A stretch of DNA of 64,000 nucleotides from Trametopsis cervina. Taxonomy: Eukaryota > Basidiomycota > Agaricomycetes > Polyporales > Irpicaceae. Position numbers and translations under genes: made by a program. Shown here piece by piece: positions 1 to 11,578 of the stretch; the first letter of the stretch is position 1, and every line of letters starts with the position of its first letter. The stretch lies in the NCBI GenBank assembly GCA_022385755.1, contig MU278348.1, positions 2,361,470 through 2,425,469 on the forward strand, read 5' to 3'. Under the pieces are notes generated by a model that was not told the DNA's origin, made no database searches, and saw nothing but the letters and a program-made list of their open reading frames with translations.

Positions 1-2
1 AG

Positions 3-458
3 ACCATACAACGTACCCTGCCAACTAGCACGAACGATGTGACTCACGAGAAGATTCATGCATCCGTCTTACAGCAACACCATCCAAACCCTGGCGCACA
101 GAGCGCTATCCAGGCCGATCCTTCTATTGTCGCGCCGTTAAATCCTTTAGAACAATATATCAAGGACAACTGGCGTGTAACGCATGTGTCACAAGAGACC
201 GTGGTCCACGACGAAGGCCACGGTACTGATTCCAAAGACCTCGAGAATGTCCTTCATGCGGCCAAACAGGCCATCAAGGGCGGCGAGAACATCGGCAAGG
301 CTTTATTACATTCCATCTCTCACAAGCAGGACGCCGCCTCCGCAAGTTCGGCACCTAATCATGACCAAATTTCGCTCGAAAAGCTGTTACATGAGCACAG
401 CATGGGCGCTGTGTTCAGGGAAATTTTAGGAGATACTCATCGCGGTGGTTCACAATAA
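3..458 (+). CDS. Unknown protein, 3' end only (5' cut by window edge)
   Basis: The reading frame is open from the first bases of the window (no in-frame stop upstream) to a TAA at 456-458, so this is the last exon, or part of it, of a gene that begins outside the window. About 151 residues are visible. They are polar, rich in His, Ala and Ser, with no hydrophobic segment and no motif that I recognise; the middle part (LENVLHAAKQAIKGGENIGK) is predicted helical. A GTG at 39 and ATGs in other frames are not convincing starts. It is followed by about 190 bp and then the convergent 3' end of the F-box gene. Confidence 0.6.
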   Translation, partial: TIQRTLPTSTNDVTHEKIHASVLQQHHPNPGAQSAIQADPSIVAPLNPLEQYIKDNWRVTHVSQETVVHDEGHGTDSKDLENVLHAAKQAIKGGENIGKALLHSISHKQDAASASSAPNHDQISLEKLLHEHSMGAVFREILGDTHRGGSQ

Positions 459-647
459 GGAAGAGAGGCGTGTGCCAATGATAAATGTGTTGCTGATATT
501 GTACATTAACAATACGGTGTGTATCGAGAGCGCGTAAATACGAGGGAAAGCATGCAATTTACGCATAACATGGATAGCAAGTTGAGATTATATTTCCTAT
601 TATTTCCAGTCCGTCCTCAACCCAAAAGTCTATAATAATTTGAAGGG

Positions 648-1854
648 TTACCGCTTCAGCCAACGGTTGCTCAGAGAGGGAAAAGCTCTGCGCAGACGGT
701 CCATCGACTTCTGCGGGATGTCGCATGATTGGAAGAGATCGCCACCGCGACATAAGCGGAAGTGAAGGTGTTGCAGACTGGTGACATGCTCCAGTCCCTG
801 GTGGAGACGCAGCCAGTTGGCGCTGTTCAGGCAGTACTCGTCGCGGACCACAATCGTGAGTTTGGTCACGGTAGCAGGCACCGCGGCAAGCAACCCATAT
901 ACCGTTTCCCATGAATACAATGGTCCCGAGTTGGCATACAACAGTACCACAGATTGAAGGTTCGGGCAGCGCGTGAGCCCGAGGACGTTCCAGTCTAGAA
1001 ACGCGCTGAATAGGTGGCCTTGACACTGCTGGCGGCTATTGTGTACGCTCACCTGTGAAGTCGTTCGCCCAGAAGTTCCAGATGGAAAGTTGGAAATCGA
1101 CGACGTTCGTACCAACAGTCGCGAGCAGTGAACCCAGTTCGATGACGTCTGTCGTAGCAGCGACCGCAACTTTAATAGTGTGCAGATGGGTACCTAAAAC
1201 CATCTTCTGGAGCATCCCCAGGAGCGGACCGGATACATCGCTGAGCGTCAATGTATTAACTGTGATAGTAGATGGGGTGTCCCGCTCGATATGTGCCGCG
1301 TCTGGCAGGTGCTTCCGGTGAACTACTCTGATGTCAAGTTCGCGGATTTCTCTGAAGAGCGAGAGGAGGTCATGAGTCGACGAACTAGATCCAGGGATGG
1401 AGGGATACATCCAGTTGATCGACAGCGTGTCAACAGCGAGCTGTGCGTGTGGCTGAGTGCTGGGGGTTCGTCGGGTGAATCCTGTCTGTTCTAACCTGAG
1501 CAAACGCAGCCGTGGCAAAAGAGCAAAGAAAGCAGCGACGTCGTCTTCGTTAAGTTCTGGATACAACGACGAGCGCGAGGGTTTGGCAGCGAGCGTAAGC
1601 TCTTGGATGTAGAGATAAAATGATGATTGTTGGGCACGAGAGTGCAGCTGCATAGCATAACCGTTCCTGAAACTGGGGGTCGCCTCGATGCGATAGTCGT
1701 AAAACAGGTGCTGGTGAGCTGCGTGCACCCATGGTTTGCAGACCAGTGCACAAGACTTTAACGTGCGTCGGTCGTCGTGCAGGAAGTCGAAGATCATGTC
1801 CGATATTTCCTGCGGGAGAGCGCAGGTACAGCGGCGCATCTTTGACTCCGACAT
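648..1854 (-). CDS. F-box protein, LRR-like C-terminal half
   Basis: Two exons, 1053-1854 and 648-994, are separated by a 58-bp intron (GTGAGC...TTTCTAG on the minus strand) and join in phase to give 382 residues. Residues about 10-45 are an F-box: ALPQEISDMIFDFLHDD followed by LKSCALVCKPWVHAA and LFYDYRI, the usual basidiomycete arrangement. The rest contains irregular leucine-rich strands (for example LRLLRLEQTGF, LRELDIRV, LQSVVLLYANSG) as in the large agaricomycete family of F-box proteins that recruit substrates to SCF ubiquitin ligases. Substrate is unknown. The start is the first ATG of the frame and lies just before the F-box. Family members are many and fast evolving, so a precise orthologue cannot be named. 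Confidence 0.85.
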
Positions 1855-2391
1855 TGCTACACCGAGTGTGAGTAAGACTGCTGGTCTACGAAAGCCTGAT
1901 ATGTATACTCACGTCGTCGAGCAAACGAACGGAGGAGAGAGGAATGCTGCTCGGTGTTGGCTCGGGCTGCTGCTGGCTTTTATAGGCCATGTTGGTAGGT
2001 TCTCGGGCTGCTCCCCATCTTAACGAGGAACGCCTCAGGAAAACACCCACGATCTCGATGCCAAATGATGCCAGATCAGATTCGTGACCTAGATCAACTG
2101 CAGCCTGATTTGATCGGGAACACGTTAATGACGCATGTCACAGAGCTGTCACATCGCATCTGGCGCGCTCAACGCTCGGCAGCCGCTTCCAACCCGAGGC
2201 GTGACTCTGTCGTGACGGAAAGGGTCGCCTGGTGAGCCGTACTTCCCACCAGGCGCCCATAACTCTACACCTTACGACATCCTCGCAGAACGCCCTCCGA
2301 CAGGTTCTGCCTTGCCTGCGACACGGCTCGGACCTGAAATGCACAGCTCATAGCACGGAATAACTGCAATACCCTCAGTTGGTGATCCCTC
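1855..2391. other. Divergent intergenic region
   Basis: This 537-bp gap separates the starts of two divergently transcribed genes (F-box protein leftwards, membrane protein rightwards) and must hold both promoters. I see no coding exon and no repeat in it; short ORFs here have no family resemblance. Confidence 0.5.
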
Positions 2392-5300
2392 TTGCCCGAC
2401 ATGCCTGTCCGAGATCTCGTCGGTTTGTACGAGTCTCGTAATAGCACGGGGGACCATGCCCCATCGCCGAACCGACGCGACTCTGGAGGACCGTCTCCTC
2501 GAGGCAGCGGCCTGTCAAATCAAGCGAAGCGAGGCCTGCATCCCCGGTTCAGCGCGCACCCTCTTTTAAGACCTGCTATAGCGAACCCGCCGCCTCACGG
2601 TTCAGACACAGAATGTCCTCCAAATGCCGAACATTCTTCCACGCTTGGGTCCGCCGGCGACGATATTACCGTTGCCGCGTCAGACTCTGGATATACAAAC
2701 ATTACGACCGATATGACCGCTACGACACTTAATGACGATATTCGCCGTCCTCACGAAAGAGAAAGCTCTGGTGATGTCACAGATGAACTACCTGTGAGCC
2801 GATACCCGACAATGCTTGACCTGGACCTTGCAAAGGCCACCATTAGGTCCAAACCCGTATTTTCTGCCGCGGAAGAAATAGAGATGCAGCACTTGTTGAG
2901 GGAAGATCCTGACTTCGGTTCCTATCCACCATACATGGGGACACTTGAACAGGACAACACTACCCCTCTATCGAAATCGATATCTACTGAAACCTATGTT
3001 CAAGTGCCTTCCCTCACCTCACATCAACCTGTGGCTGCTTCTGTAGTTTTTTCTCGAGGAGCTGCTGCACTATCTTTCCCTGAGCTTGACCGATACCTCT
3101 CAAATATACCCGCGCCATCCTTTCCAATATTCACCAAGTTATATGCTAATAAAGATAGGCCACCTGCTATGTTTCCTCCGATGCAATTTCTTGCTGCATC
3201 TGGACAGTCTCTCGAGGATCTGGAGCACAACGCGCAAATCCCTCATTGGTGGCAGAACCGGAACAAGATCTTCGGATTTCTCGTCTCCACAGCGCTCTCA
3301 GTAACGGTACGCAGTGTTCGGAACTCGCTCGTCTTAGACTTAATCCTTTTATATCGTCACCATAGGGGTCTAGCGCATTGACCACATTCTATAGCCTCCA
3401 TGGCTTGATCGACGTGCTACAAATATTCGCACTCATCTTAAACACAGTTGGTCAGTCATCATTGACAGCCTTCGGGTAAATCTCTGACTATCTACCTCAG
3501 CTCCGAAAGGTAGTCTCAATAGCTCGGACACATGGAAGAAACTCATATTTGGGACCATGTATGTCTTCAACCGCGCTCTGCAATTATAAAGCTCATTTCG
3601 CAGACCGAATATCCTCGCATTCAATTTTGCCTCGGGTATCCGAATCGCGACCATCATGCTCGTGGTCTTTATGATATTTTCAGGCGTCCTACTGTATCTC
3701 TTCCACCGCGCAACGTCCGTATGCTGTCGCATAGGCAGCCCAGAGGGTTTCCAACAGCCACCACTGCTCAAGAATCAATGGAGCCTAGTAGTAGTCAGCT
3801 TTCTACTCACGGCAATATACCTCCCGCTCAGTACAATGGCAGTACATGTCATTGTGTGGTCGGATGATCTGTGGGTCGTCCCCAACCCGTACATCAATGC
3901 GACCACCTTTCCTCCGCAACTCCCACCACTCGGCTCTGACAGTGAATTCCGCGGACCGTTGGATTTCTGTTACACTACCACCATGGAACGGAATCAGCTG
4001 AATTATGCACCGGCCGTTATAATCGTAGCCATAATATCATTCCTAGCCGTGAGTGCATGCACATGATCCTGTTCAGGTGCATCTACCGAGACTACATGCT
4101 AGTTAAGCGTTTGGTATCCCATCCACCTTCGGCGTACTATTCAGATGGTAGCCCCGCAGGTAGACGCTTATACGGAGCTCGGCACACTCAGAAGCAACAC
4201 CGAGTTGAACCGTGAATACCAGCGGGCATTAGACCGAGACAAAAACCCTTTGCAATTCTTATATCACAGTGCGTGCCCGATATAGGCGTATGACCCAACA
4301 TAGCTTATGTGTTTTTTTAGATTATCGCAGAGGCTGGGCTACATATGAGGCAGTTTATATGTTTGCCAAATTGTCCGCGTTGCTCACCGTTGCCGTCATC
4401 GATCCGGACAACTGCTTCTTCCGTACGCTGGACCGCACGCATGTGCAGGTTACTCGTCAAATTGTTTTGCTGATCGCAATGCTCTGCTTCTTCTTGGGGC
4501 AGTGCTTCATGTCCCCTTTCCTGGACCCGATCAGCAACGCGAGCGAGTTTGTCTCAAGACTAAACTACGTGCTCACTGCCGTAATTGCCCTCCTTGTGGC
4601 CTTGAACGTGCCCGGTAAGGGCGTGTTAGATGGAGCCGTCCTCTACATGTCAGTCCCTTTTAGAACCGTCCCTAAGAGTCGTTGTTTACGTTGATTCAAC
4701 AGTGTCTATATTATCACATACGGTCTCAGTGCCTGTAAGCGGCATGTCTTTATCATAGGAGACGTTTCCTGATGTCCCGCTCAAAGATTTTACGGTCGTC
4801 GGCTGGAGCATTGTCCAACGCCTTATCAAACGTACGTACACGTGTCTGATTGGGCTGATTGTCACAAGAATAACCTTCGCTGCGTAACAGGGCTCGCTCG
4901 CCGTATTGATTTCAGTGAGCTTCTATTTCCACATCACGCGGGATGATTCTGACCGTGATATATCATAGGCATCGATATATTCTCACCCCGGTAGGTCTTT
5001 GTCACTGTCGCCACGTCGTAGATATACTCACAACCTCCACTGACGCAGCATCGTCCTTTCTCCCTCTTCCCACCATATCAAGCGGCGTATATGGCAGGAG
5101 GCCATCTCCACCCTGTTTCTGACCGAGCCGGAATGTGCGATTCCGAAACACCAGCTGATGAACTTCGCTCAGGCGCGAGAGACGAATGCAAATTATGCTC
5201 CTTATCTTTTGGCTTTCGAAGGCACACCGGGCGAAAGACATGTTGAAAACCTTAAGGTGATTGCACCCATGCCTATTCTTGTGGTGACAGCGCGTGACAT

Positions 5301-7082
5301 TCTCCCTTCAAGATTCTACGAGAAGTTGGCACTGTGGGATACATGAAAGGTGTTGCTCTGACGTATGGCCCTGACTCAGCCTGGTTCCAGTACTTGCAGG
5401 AAATGATCCAGAGACATTACATTGGTCCCGACTGCTACTGGAAGAATCCCGCTCAACAGGAGATACCTGGTTGCCGACGGTTCTTTGGCAACGCGTGGTT
5501 CATTCCATTTCCACCTACAGTGGTGCGTTTGTTCCTATCGTTTTCACACTACCGGTGCTAAATGAATCCGGTGGTAGGTCATGAAATACGACGACGGTCC
5601 CATTTCTGTGATTTCCGAGATAGCGGATCTTGAAGCGTACGTGAGGCAAAACTCAAGCCACGACATCCAAAGAAGGAGAGAAGTTCGCCTCGCGCTGAGA
5701 GCGTTGGACGGCCAGGTTGTCCACTGGCCGTACGAACACATTCAGGTGGCGTAGATCCCGTTGCAAATGCTAAATCCCCATGCTCACGCACATGTGCACA
5801 GCTCGTCGGTGCAAGAAGTCCGCTGTGCTGCTGCCTTCCCGGCCGACGCTACGAGGCCCAGACTTCTCTGCACTACCGCTACGCGATCTTCCGCCTAAGA
5901 CGTCACGGTGTTCTTGACTGGGAAGATCTAAATCTAGGAAGCGGTTTTGAAGTCGAACTCACCTATGCAAGGAAGGTTGTCGTCACTGGGTCCGTCATCG
6001 GACTTACAGAAGACTTCGACTTGACAACACCGCTGGCACGGTTCTTGGCGCTCAACGAAGAACTCATCGTTCAGCCGCTTATTCATATCGAGGGCGCAAT
6101 CCAGAGATACAGGAACCACATGCTAGCCGAGTGTGAGAAGAAAAGGGACACGCTCAGCTATCGCTTCCTAACTAGCGTATACGATTGCCCGCGGGAGCCA
6201 ACAGGGCTTGCAGAGAGCTCAATCGAGTACGAACATGATTTGCGAGTGAGAAGCCTCTTGCTATCTAGCGAGGATATCTTTGCAATCACGTACGAGCGGA
6301 TGAGCGTTGCTGGAAGGTCGCAGGTCTCAGTGTGGTGGTATATCTTCTGGGTATGTACAATCTCTACAGCCCATCTTCAGGTGTGCTGACAATTATTGTT
6401 CGCTGCGATAGGATGACCTGTGGCGGCGTAACCACGACACGATCAGTGGGCTGCAGAAATATGCTTCAGACTTTGACCCACACTACTCGACCTCTATTGC
6501 TTACTCGCCTCTACCTCGCGCCGCACTAGAATCTTTCTTGACACAGCGGGGCCTATACCACGCGAAGACCAAATGGGGCGATTTCTTTCACTCCGGTTTC
6601 CTGAATAAGATGTACATGAGGATGTATGATATTCTCTATCATGGGACCCGACATGTGAGCCAGATGATTCTGATTTGCACTCTTGAGTGTTAAGTTTAAT
6701 AACTTTGTATCTCCAGGGGGATATCATTCATTTGGGGCAAGGCAACCAGGCCGAGCTCGACATGGAAGAAGTCGATGGCCAAACTCAGGCGCGCCCCTCT
6801 ACGCTGGGCACCGGCGGAGGAACGGACCACGACGACGAATCCATTCGAGCACGTCCGCTGTACCGCTGGGAAGGCATACTGGACGATCCGCTGCTGAAAC
6901 ACGAGAGGCACAGCGCCAACTTCTTTGCGAAACTCGGCGTATGGTTCGGTGTCACGCCGCGTTGGAGAAGTGGTATTCCGTCGATGGGCTTGGCGTTGGA
7001 CGTGCAACTGAGAAACGGGCAGTACGTCGTTATACACGAAGACGAGGACGGGTTGTCAAATTCGTCGAAGGCGAAGCCGTGA
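2392..7082 (+). CDS. Large polytopic membrane protein of unknown function
   Basis: Sixteen exons fit together in phase: 2392-3306, 3366-3475, 3523-3558, 3604-4048, 4103-4268, 4321-4648, 4703-4734, 4787-4831, 4891-4914, 4969-4990, 5049-5256, 5313-5522, 5578-5745, 5802-6350, 6412-6654 and 6717-7082, giving 1288 residues. Residues 1 to about 290 are a hydrophilic, Ser/Pro-rich cytosolic tail. About five or six hydrophobic segments follow (IATIMLVVFMIFSGVLLYLF; WSLVVVSFLLTAIYLPLS; AVIIVAIISFLAL; IVLLIAMLCFFLG; LNYVLTAVIALLVALNV; IVYIITYGLSAYFTVVGW). The last 650 residues are soluble, with a conserved-looking block around GYMKGVALTYGPDSAWFQYL and another around SGLQKYASDFDPHYS. The layout (N-tail, membrane core, long C-terminal domain) resembles a channel or receptor-like protein, but I recognise no family. 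Several exons are only 22-45 bp. Confidence 0.75.
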
Positions 7083-7276
7083 GGACATTACATGTATGTA
7101 TTTCGTATCTATTGACTGTGCACCTGCTGCTCTGCTCTATGGGGAGCTGTTTGCCGGAAACCTTAGTCGCCGATACCCTATCCACAACCCAGGAGTCTAT
7201 GTAGTAACTGGTAAAGACATAACGCTATTAGCCACTAGTCCCGAACCGGTCTTGCTGTTTCACACCAACCTGTCAT

Positions 7277-7915
7277 CTAATTGGATTCACCAGACACCTT
7301 CGGATTGAGGAGCCTCTCGCTGAGCTCTAGGAGCGCTTTCGTAACGCCCGGTTCGTGCGCCGAGAGGAACTCGGGGAACTGGCCGCCCGTCGAAAGAACC
7401 CGGTCTTTCCCCCCGATGAAGCTCGGCGGCAGTTTCACAGCTACAGGGTCCGCGAGCACCTGCAGTTTCACGGACTGCAGGATTGATTGCAGCTGCGCCT
7501 GGGCCCGCAGACCGCCCCCGCTGCCGTACGTGAGAAGCAGAGTGGGCTTGTTCGACCACTCGTGGTAGAGCTGGTCAATGGAGTTCTTCAGCTGGCCGGG
7601 GTAGCCGCCGTTGTATTCGGGTGAGACGATGGCGAGGGCAGAGCACGAGGATATGAACCTGCTCCATTCACCTATCGCGGGCGAGATGTAGTCGTCCGGG
7701 TTCTTGACCTGGCCCGGGAAACGTGAGCCGTCGAGAACAGGTCCGAATGGCTCGGGGTGCTCTTGTGGGTCGACGGTCACCAGTTCAATGGCAGCACCAG
7801 ACGCGTTGAATTGACGTTCTGCGACGTTCGCCAGCCAGGCAGCGAGCCCAGCCCCGTTTCCGCCGTTGCGAGCGCTGCCGACGATGACGGCGACGCGGTG
7901 TGTTGTGGTTTGCAT
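7277..7915 (-). CDS. NADPH-dependent FMN reductase-like flavoprotein
   Basis: The single-exon frame encodes 212 residues of the NADPH-dependent FMN reductase family (flavodoxin-like fold). The N-terminal strand and phosphate loop read VAVIVGSARNGGNGAG, and the FMN-contact loop reads SPEYNGGYPGQLKNSIDQL, both signatures of the family (bacterial SsuE/azoreductase-like proteins and yeast Lot6). It probably reduces flavin or quinones with NAD(P)H in the cytosol. I chose the ATG at 7913-7915 because the fold begins five residues later. The same frame stays open upstream to an ATG at 8135-8137, which would add 74 residues including a hydrophobic stretch; that extension is treated as a separate finding. 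It is divergent from RRP36. Confidence 0.85.
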   Translation of the reverse strand: MQTTTHRVAVIVGSARNGGNGAGLAAWLANVAERQFNASGAAIELVTVDPQEHPEPFGPVLDGSRFPGQVKNPDDYISPAIGEWSRFISSCSALAIVSPEYNGGYPGQLKNSIDQLYHEWSNKPTLLLTYGSGGGLRAQAQLQSILQSVKLQVLADPVAVKLPPSFIGGKDRVLSTGGQFPEFLSAHEPGVTKALLELSERLLNPKVSGESN

Positions 7916-8309
7916 GTCGTGGTTCGGGATAGCCAATGTGTCTGTAACGACAGCAGGACACTGTCTGCACGGCGATAAGCCACAGAATAAATTAGACGTA
8001 CGCTGCTTGTGTGTGTTCTCTTCGTCGTTGTGGTGGTGTGTCGCGTATACGAGCCCGACGAGGAGGGCGACGAGGAGAAAAAGCGTCGGATGAAGTTGGG
8101 CTTGTGGGCGCATCGTATCGGCCGCGGTCGTCGTCACTCGTCTCGCCGCCGCGGCAGATTTATCAGATCACGAACCGATCACGATCGCGTGCCCGCGAAT
8201 GGTCTCATCGGACGCCCGGGCGGTAGTTCCGGCCCGGGAACTCATATTGGGCGTCTCTAGCTTCATACTTTTATTTCAAGACTCTTCCTATATAGATCAC
8301 TACACTGCA

Positions 8310-9808
8310 ATGCCTCGACGTCCTCGCCCTGCGTCTAGAAGACTGCCTTTAAAAGGTTCTACCGCGAGGCAGGAGCCTAGCACGTTGAAGAAGCACCCGG
8401 TCAAACCCAAGAATATCTCTCCACCCCCTCAAGAAGAGGAGAGCTCAGAGGAAGAATCTGAAGAGGAGTCTCCTGGACCAGAATCTGACTCTGGCGATGA
8501 CAGCGAAGAAGAGGAGGAGTACGCAGATGCAGATGCGCCTCGGGTAGCTCTGTGGGAGGGTGACGATATGTCAGAAGCGGAGGACGATTGGGAAAGTGAA
8601 GTGGAAGACGAGCAGAGCGTAGCAGGTCCCTCTAATATAGTAAGTAACTGAAGTCGTCACCGAAGACTTATACTGATGGCACTTGCAGCAACGCTTGCAA
8701 GAAGGTATATATCTCCCCCGCTTCCCCTTGAAATGTAGCTGACATGTCAGTGCAGATCTATCATCGTTACCATTAGGTACGCTCCGCAAAGCGCAGCAAG
8801 CCCTTGCCCGCGCCAAGACACTTCACGAATCCGATGAGAGCAACGGCGAAGACGAGGAAGATGAAGACGCACAGGGCTCGGCGCCAGAGGAGGAGCCGTC
8901 CCGTTCGGATGCTAAGGAGAGCAAGAAGGAGAAAGAAAAGCGTGAAATCGCAAAACGAGCCCATAAACACGCGTATGTAAGAGCCATCTGGTGGCAGAGT
9001 ATGTTGCTAAGGGGGAAATCATTATAGACCTATGGAAGTGACATCGAAACGTCCTGTGCCGCGTAAGAAACCGAACATTGAAGAGTCCAGACCGGTTAGT
9101 CTCACTTATTACTCGCGCTGCATCTACCGTACAATACTGAGAGGGAAAAACCTCACAGATACCGAGAGACCCTCGTTTCTTACCCACCTCCGGCCCCTTC
9201 TCTGATAACCACTTCCGCTCGCAGTACGGCTTCCTGTCCGACCTCCACCTCACCGAGCTAAGTACCCTGCGCGAGAACCTAAAACGCGCGCGGAAGATGC
9301 TCACGTCCTCACCGCGCGACCTGCGGCAGGAGCGTGAGGCAGAGGTGGGTCGGCTGGAGCGGGCGTTGAAGCGGGCGGAGAGCACGGTCAACAAGGACAA
9401 GAAGGAGAAGATTGAGGAGAGTGCGATGAACCGCGTCAGGAAGGAGGAGCAGGAGAAGAGGAAGCAGGGTAAAGGCGCGTGGTTCATGAAGGACGGTGCG
9501 TCTCCCTCTCTCTTTCTCTCTTTCTTCCTATTACTGTACTTGGACGCACAAACTGACGTGACCGCCCTCATCTACCAGCGGACAAGAAGGAGCTCTTTGC
9601 GCGTGCCAAGTTCGAGGCTCTCGCCGAGTCTGGCGGGCGCGGCGCCGTGCGCAAGGCCATCGAGAAGAAGCAGAAGAAGGTGGACCAGAAGGAGAAGAAG
9701 AGGCGGCCGTTTGCGCCTGGGCAGGCCGGGAAGAGGCCAAACCCGGAGAGACACACGCAGCGGGAGCGGGACGGGGGATGGCCTAATAAACGTGCGAGGG
9801 TTGCGTAG
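8310..9808 (+). CDS. RRP36: rRNA biogenesis protein RRP36
   Basis: Six exons (8310-8639, 8689-8704, 8756-8972, 9028-9094, 9159-9495, 9579-9808) give 398 residues. The N-terminal third is acidic and Ser-rich (runs of E and S around residues 35-90). The conserved RRP36 core starts with the IPRDPRFLPTSGPFSDNHF block, then SQYGFLSDLHLTELSTLREN, a long basic coiled coil (EVGRLERALKRAEST) and the signature RKQGKGAWFMKDADKKELF, ending in a Lys/Arg-rich tail. RRP36 is a nucleolar component of the small-subunit processome needed for early 18S pre-rRNA cleavage. The second exon is only 16 bp and restores the conserved LQEDLSSLPLGTL segment. The start ATG lies in a pyrimidine/AT-rich context after the divergent promoter shared with the FMN reductase. 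Confidence 0.93.
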
Positions 9809-10213
9809 GCGGTTTGTGGTTCGACGGGTCGTAGGGTATGTTTTCATTTTTTATATGTGGTATACTATTGTGCGCGTGGCAGAAATGTGTTATTGAATCT
9901 GCATGGGAGCCAATTCGGCTCTAATGTACATTACAAGCTGGAATGTGCAGCCTCAACGGAATTTGCATCACGTACCCTGACATCCACACTTCGTGCAAGG
10001 TGAAGGTCAGGTTTCGCGGTGTATGACATAGCATCGTGTGTGATCGGGTAGACGAATGGACAAATGCAAGCAGATAGCATAAGAGAGCGGGAGATTCAGA
10101 TAGTACATGTGAGCAAAAACAATAGTGGAGTCTGTCATTCATAATAACAAAAGATAGCAAATGAACAGCGCACCGCAGCAACGATGGAAGACAGACCCAC
10201 CGCTGCGGAACCA
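9809..10213. other. Intergenic region, convergent 3' flanks
   Basis: This 405-bp region lies between the end of RRP36 and the end of the first tandem family copy. The part at about 9930-10035 resembles 12001-12110 (shared TGTGCAG, CTGACATC and CAGGTTTCG.GGTGTAT blocks), so it is the 3' flank of the duplicated unit. No gene is seen. Confidence 0.5.
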
Positions 10214-11578
10214 CTATAGGTACACGGGCGGACGGGCCTGGTACCCGTCGAGCACCATCGCCGCCTCCAGGGGTCCATCGTCAGGTTTGGTGAGCGGGTC
10301 ATCCGACCTCAGCCCACGCTGCACCGCACGTTTGATCGTGCCCTCCCACTCCTGGAACCACTCGCCCTCGCGCGTGCCGACGATTTCTGTGACGTCCCAC
10401 TGCGTACGCACGAACGTCCGGCGGCTCGACGTAGAGCCTGCGGACCCGGTGGGCGGTGGGGGCGGTGGTTGTGATCTGTATGCGTCCTCGTCTGCTGGGT
10501 CAACGAGCCGCCGCGACACGAGTGCGTACGCGCCGCCGCAGACCTCCCACCGTCCGCCGCCGTCGCGAGAGAAGTGCTGGAAGAACCACACGAACGGGTA
10601 GAGGAGGGTAGCCCAAAGGAGGGAATAGAGCCACGTGTGGGAGAGATGGTGGGCAAGCCAGTTATTGGCGCGAACGTGCACCTCGTCAGCGCGCCGCGTG
10701 AAGTGCGCGTCGAGTTCACCCATGTAGTGCGTCGAGCGCACGGCAGCGGCAACTGCTGCTTCGAGCGCAGAGAAGTTCCAGCCGTATATGCTCTGGGAGG
10801 GGGATAGTCAGGGTGAGGGACGAGGAGAGGAGAAGGGAACGAGGCGAACCTTCTTGTATGTGAACTCCTTGAGCATCTTCGTGCTCGCGCAGTACTCATC
10901 TACCCACGCCCGCATCGACCGCGTCGAACTCAGTATTTCACCCTCGTCGCCACCAACTCCGGCCCACGGCGGCAGGCCGCGCGCCTTCTTCTTCTCGTTC
11001 CACGCGTCGGCAATCTCGCACTCCTTGCTCGTCGCCTTCCGCCGTGCGCTCTCTGGCGTTAGCCCGCCATCAACCTCGAGCGCCATCGCGCCGCGGTATG
11101 CCGGCTCCTCGTCCGACACAGTCCACTGTGTCGGGCGCGGGAGGACATATCGCGACGCGTCGATGCAGAAGTCGAAGTCAAAGACCGTGACAGTCTCGCT
11201 ATGCGTTTTGTAGTGCGTCTGCCCGTCGTCGTCCGTACTGGCGACGCGGCGCGTCTGATGCTCCTGGTGCTCGCCCTTGACGTGCAGGAAGAGCTGTGGT
11301 AGCTTATGTGACTGAGCGAGCAGGAACCGGTAAAGTGCCTCGCCTATAATCAGAGGCGTGTTTGTGAGACAGTGCACATGCATGCAAAACGAGGGAAGAT
11401 GGAGAAAAGACTGACCGTCTTCGTTCAGGTGCTGGTCGTGCGAGATGATGCAGCCATTCTCGCCCTTGAAGTACTTCGCGGCGTACGGTGTGAAGCCCGG
11501 TGGGGGCGAGGGCGGTGGGTCCTCGCCGCCAGACGGCACAAAATAGGCGTTGTCTACAAACTCAACCCGTTCGTTCAT
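10214..11578 (-). CDS. Tandem family copy A: single-TM protein of unknown function, truncated N-terminus
   Basis: Three exons (11416-11578, 10850-11343, 10214-10792) give 411 residues. The protein has the same order of blocks as its two neighbours: HDxHLNEDGEALYRFLL, LxLHVKGEHxEHQT, VPDFDF-like strand, WTVSDEEPAYRG, EYCASTKMLKEFTYKK, then YGWNFSALEAA, an RRADEVHVRA helix, one hydrophobic segment (WLYSLLWATLLYPFVWFF) and a C-terminal block RWEVCGGAYAL ... REGEWFQEWEGTIKRAV. I do not recognise the family. Compared with copies B and C, the coding similarity continues upstream of this ATG but is broken by TAA codons at 11609-11611 and 11702-11704, so either a new downstream start is used or this copy is decaying. 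Intron positions are the same as in the other two copies. Confidence 0.7.

Noticed and set aside
7096..7308. ORF after the end of the polytopic membrane protein
   Set aside because: It begins just after the stop codon and overlaps the 3' end of the FMN reductase gene on the other strand; no family resemblance. Probably 3' UTR.
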